Positions 63,512 to 64,000 of a DNA stretch of 64,000 nt are shown here, piece by piece. The DNA is taken from contig NZ_JAAMPF010000018.1 in the NCBI RefSeq assembly GCF_011074795.1, positions 186,001-250,000 on the forward strand, written 5' to 3'. A program made the position numbers and the translations under genes. The stretch is from Marinobacter salicampi. Lineage in GTDB: Bacteria; Pseudomonadota; Gammaproteobacteria; Pseudomonadales; Oleiphilaceae. Numbering within the stretch: the first letter of the stretch is position 1; every line of letters starts with the position of its first letter. The notes below the pieces were generated by a model that was not told the origin of the DNA, ran no database searches, and saw only the letters and a program-made list of their open reading frames with translations.

Positions 63512-64000
63512 TTATTGGCAGTTGTATTCAACGTTATTAGCGGTGTCGATCTTGCGGATAACTTCCCAGTGTTCCTTGAAGGTGATGGGAATGAACTGTG
63601 CCTCGCCGGACTTGGAAAACTCTTCCTCCAGCGCCGTGCCTTCCCAGTCGAAGGAAAAGAATGCGTCCTGGATGGCTTCCTGCAATTCCGGTTTCAGGTT
63701 ATGGGCCAGGCCATAGCCGGTGGTGGGGAAGGTCTGGGATTTGTAGAGGGAGGCGATCTGGTCTTCGTCGACAACGTCTCTTTGCAGCATGCGATCCAGC
63801 ACTGAGTTGGCGATGGCGGCTGCAGGATAGTCCTGATTTGCCACACCAAGAATGGAGTTGTCATGCTTGCCGGAGAACACCGGCTCGAAGTCCTCGCCGG
63901 CCACCATGCCATAGTCGGCTTTGAGAATGGCCGATGGTGCTTTGAAGCCGGAGTTTGATGTTTGTGAGGTAAAGGCCATTTCCTTGCCGCGGATATCTTC
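63512..64000 (-). CDS. phnD: Phosphonate/phosphite ABC transporter substrate-binding protein PhnD (3' part; gene continues past right edge)
   Basis: The last 162 codons are visible, with the N-terminal part beyond base 64000. The segment FTSQTSNSGFKAPSA matches the binding-site strand of PhnD/PtxB proteins (Ser-rich loop contacting the phosphonate group), and VFSGKHDNSILGVANQDYPAAAIAN is typical of the second lobe. Whether it binds phosphonate or phosphite cannot be told. It is the first gene of the minus-strand phnDCEE-HAD unit. Confidence 0.92.
   Translation of the reverse strand, partial: EDIRGKEMAFTSQTSNSGFKAPSAILKADYGMVAGEDFEPVFSGKHDNSILGVANQDYPAAAIANSVLDRMLQRDVVDEDQIASLYKSQTFPTTGYGLAHNLKPELQEAIQDAFFSFDWEGTALEEEFSKSGEAQFIPITFKEHWEVIRKIDTANNVEYNCQ

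Overview
The window looks like chromosomal DNA of a marine gammaproteobacterium, most likely Marinobacter or a close relative. This rests on protein resemblance (aconitase A, ThiI, TmcA, UvrD, PpnN, Acr3/ArsJ), on the marine-type dedicated sortase cluster, on moderately high GC, and on dense mixed-strand genes with short gaps. No rRNA, tRNA, CRISPR array, complete insertion sequence or prophage was seen. Genus assignment is inference.

Layout. 1-4424: the start of a tyrosine-recombinase-like gene running off the left edge, an acyl-CoA-binding protein, and a pqi operon (pqiA split in two genes, then pqiB and pqiC) for envelope lipid transport. 4555-9982: single genes (erythromycin-esterase family, SDR, spermidine-synthase-like methyltransferase, DUF4124 protein, alpha/beta hydrolase, DUF815 ATPase). 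9951-15627: a complete proteobacterial dedicated sortase system, with sensor kinase and response regulator on the minus strand and the VIT/VWA sortase target plus class GN sortase diverging on the plus strand. 15670-23029: acyltransferase, small membrane proteins, OmpA-like lipoprotein, a rhomboid protease facing a zinc-ribbon/membrane/helical-repeat protein, and an MsbA-like ABC exporter. 23361-28037: aconitase A, two small proteins and a LysO-type exporter. 28171-33300: an XRE regulator with a heptanucleotide repeat in its tail, TatD nuclease, D-amino-acid dehydrogenase, a Baeyer-Villiger-type monooxygenase and a second DUF4124 protein. 33354-46000: UvrD-like helicase, acidic exported protein, DUF2237 protein, TmcA, ankyrin lipoprotein, enoyl-CoA hydratase/isomerase-family protein, cytochrome c, PpnN, ThiI and a deacetylase. 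46160-53409: succinate-semialdehyde dehydrogenase, a minus-strand chemoreceptor/porin/small binding-protein cluster, and UvrD.

53554-58491 is an arsenic island: Acr3 and ArsH diverge from an ArsC-ArsR fusion, a GAPDH and ArsJ. This combines arsenite efflux with the GAPDH/ArsJ route for arsenate. The 84-bp shared promoter carries four (T/G)AATAT hexamers exactly 16 bp apart. 58588-59980 is a FetAB-like pair. 60105-64000 is a phnD-phnC-phnE-phnE phosphonate-type transporter ending in a HAD-family gene.

The main non-gene structures are two strong rho-independent terminators (near 17154 and 47641), a perfect 20-bp inverted repeat between uvrD and acr3, paired 19-bp direct repeats upstream of acnA, and the seven-copy heptanucleotide repeat at 28217.
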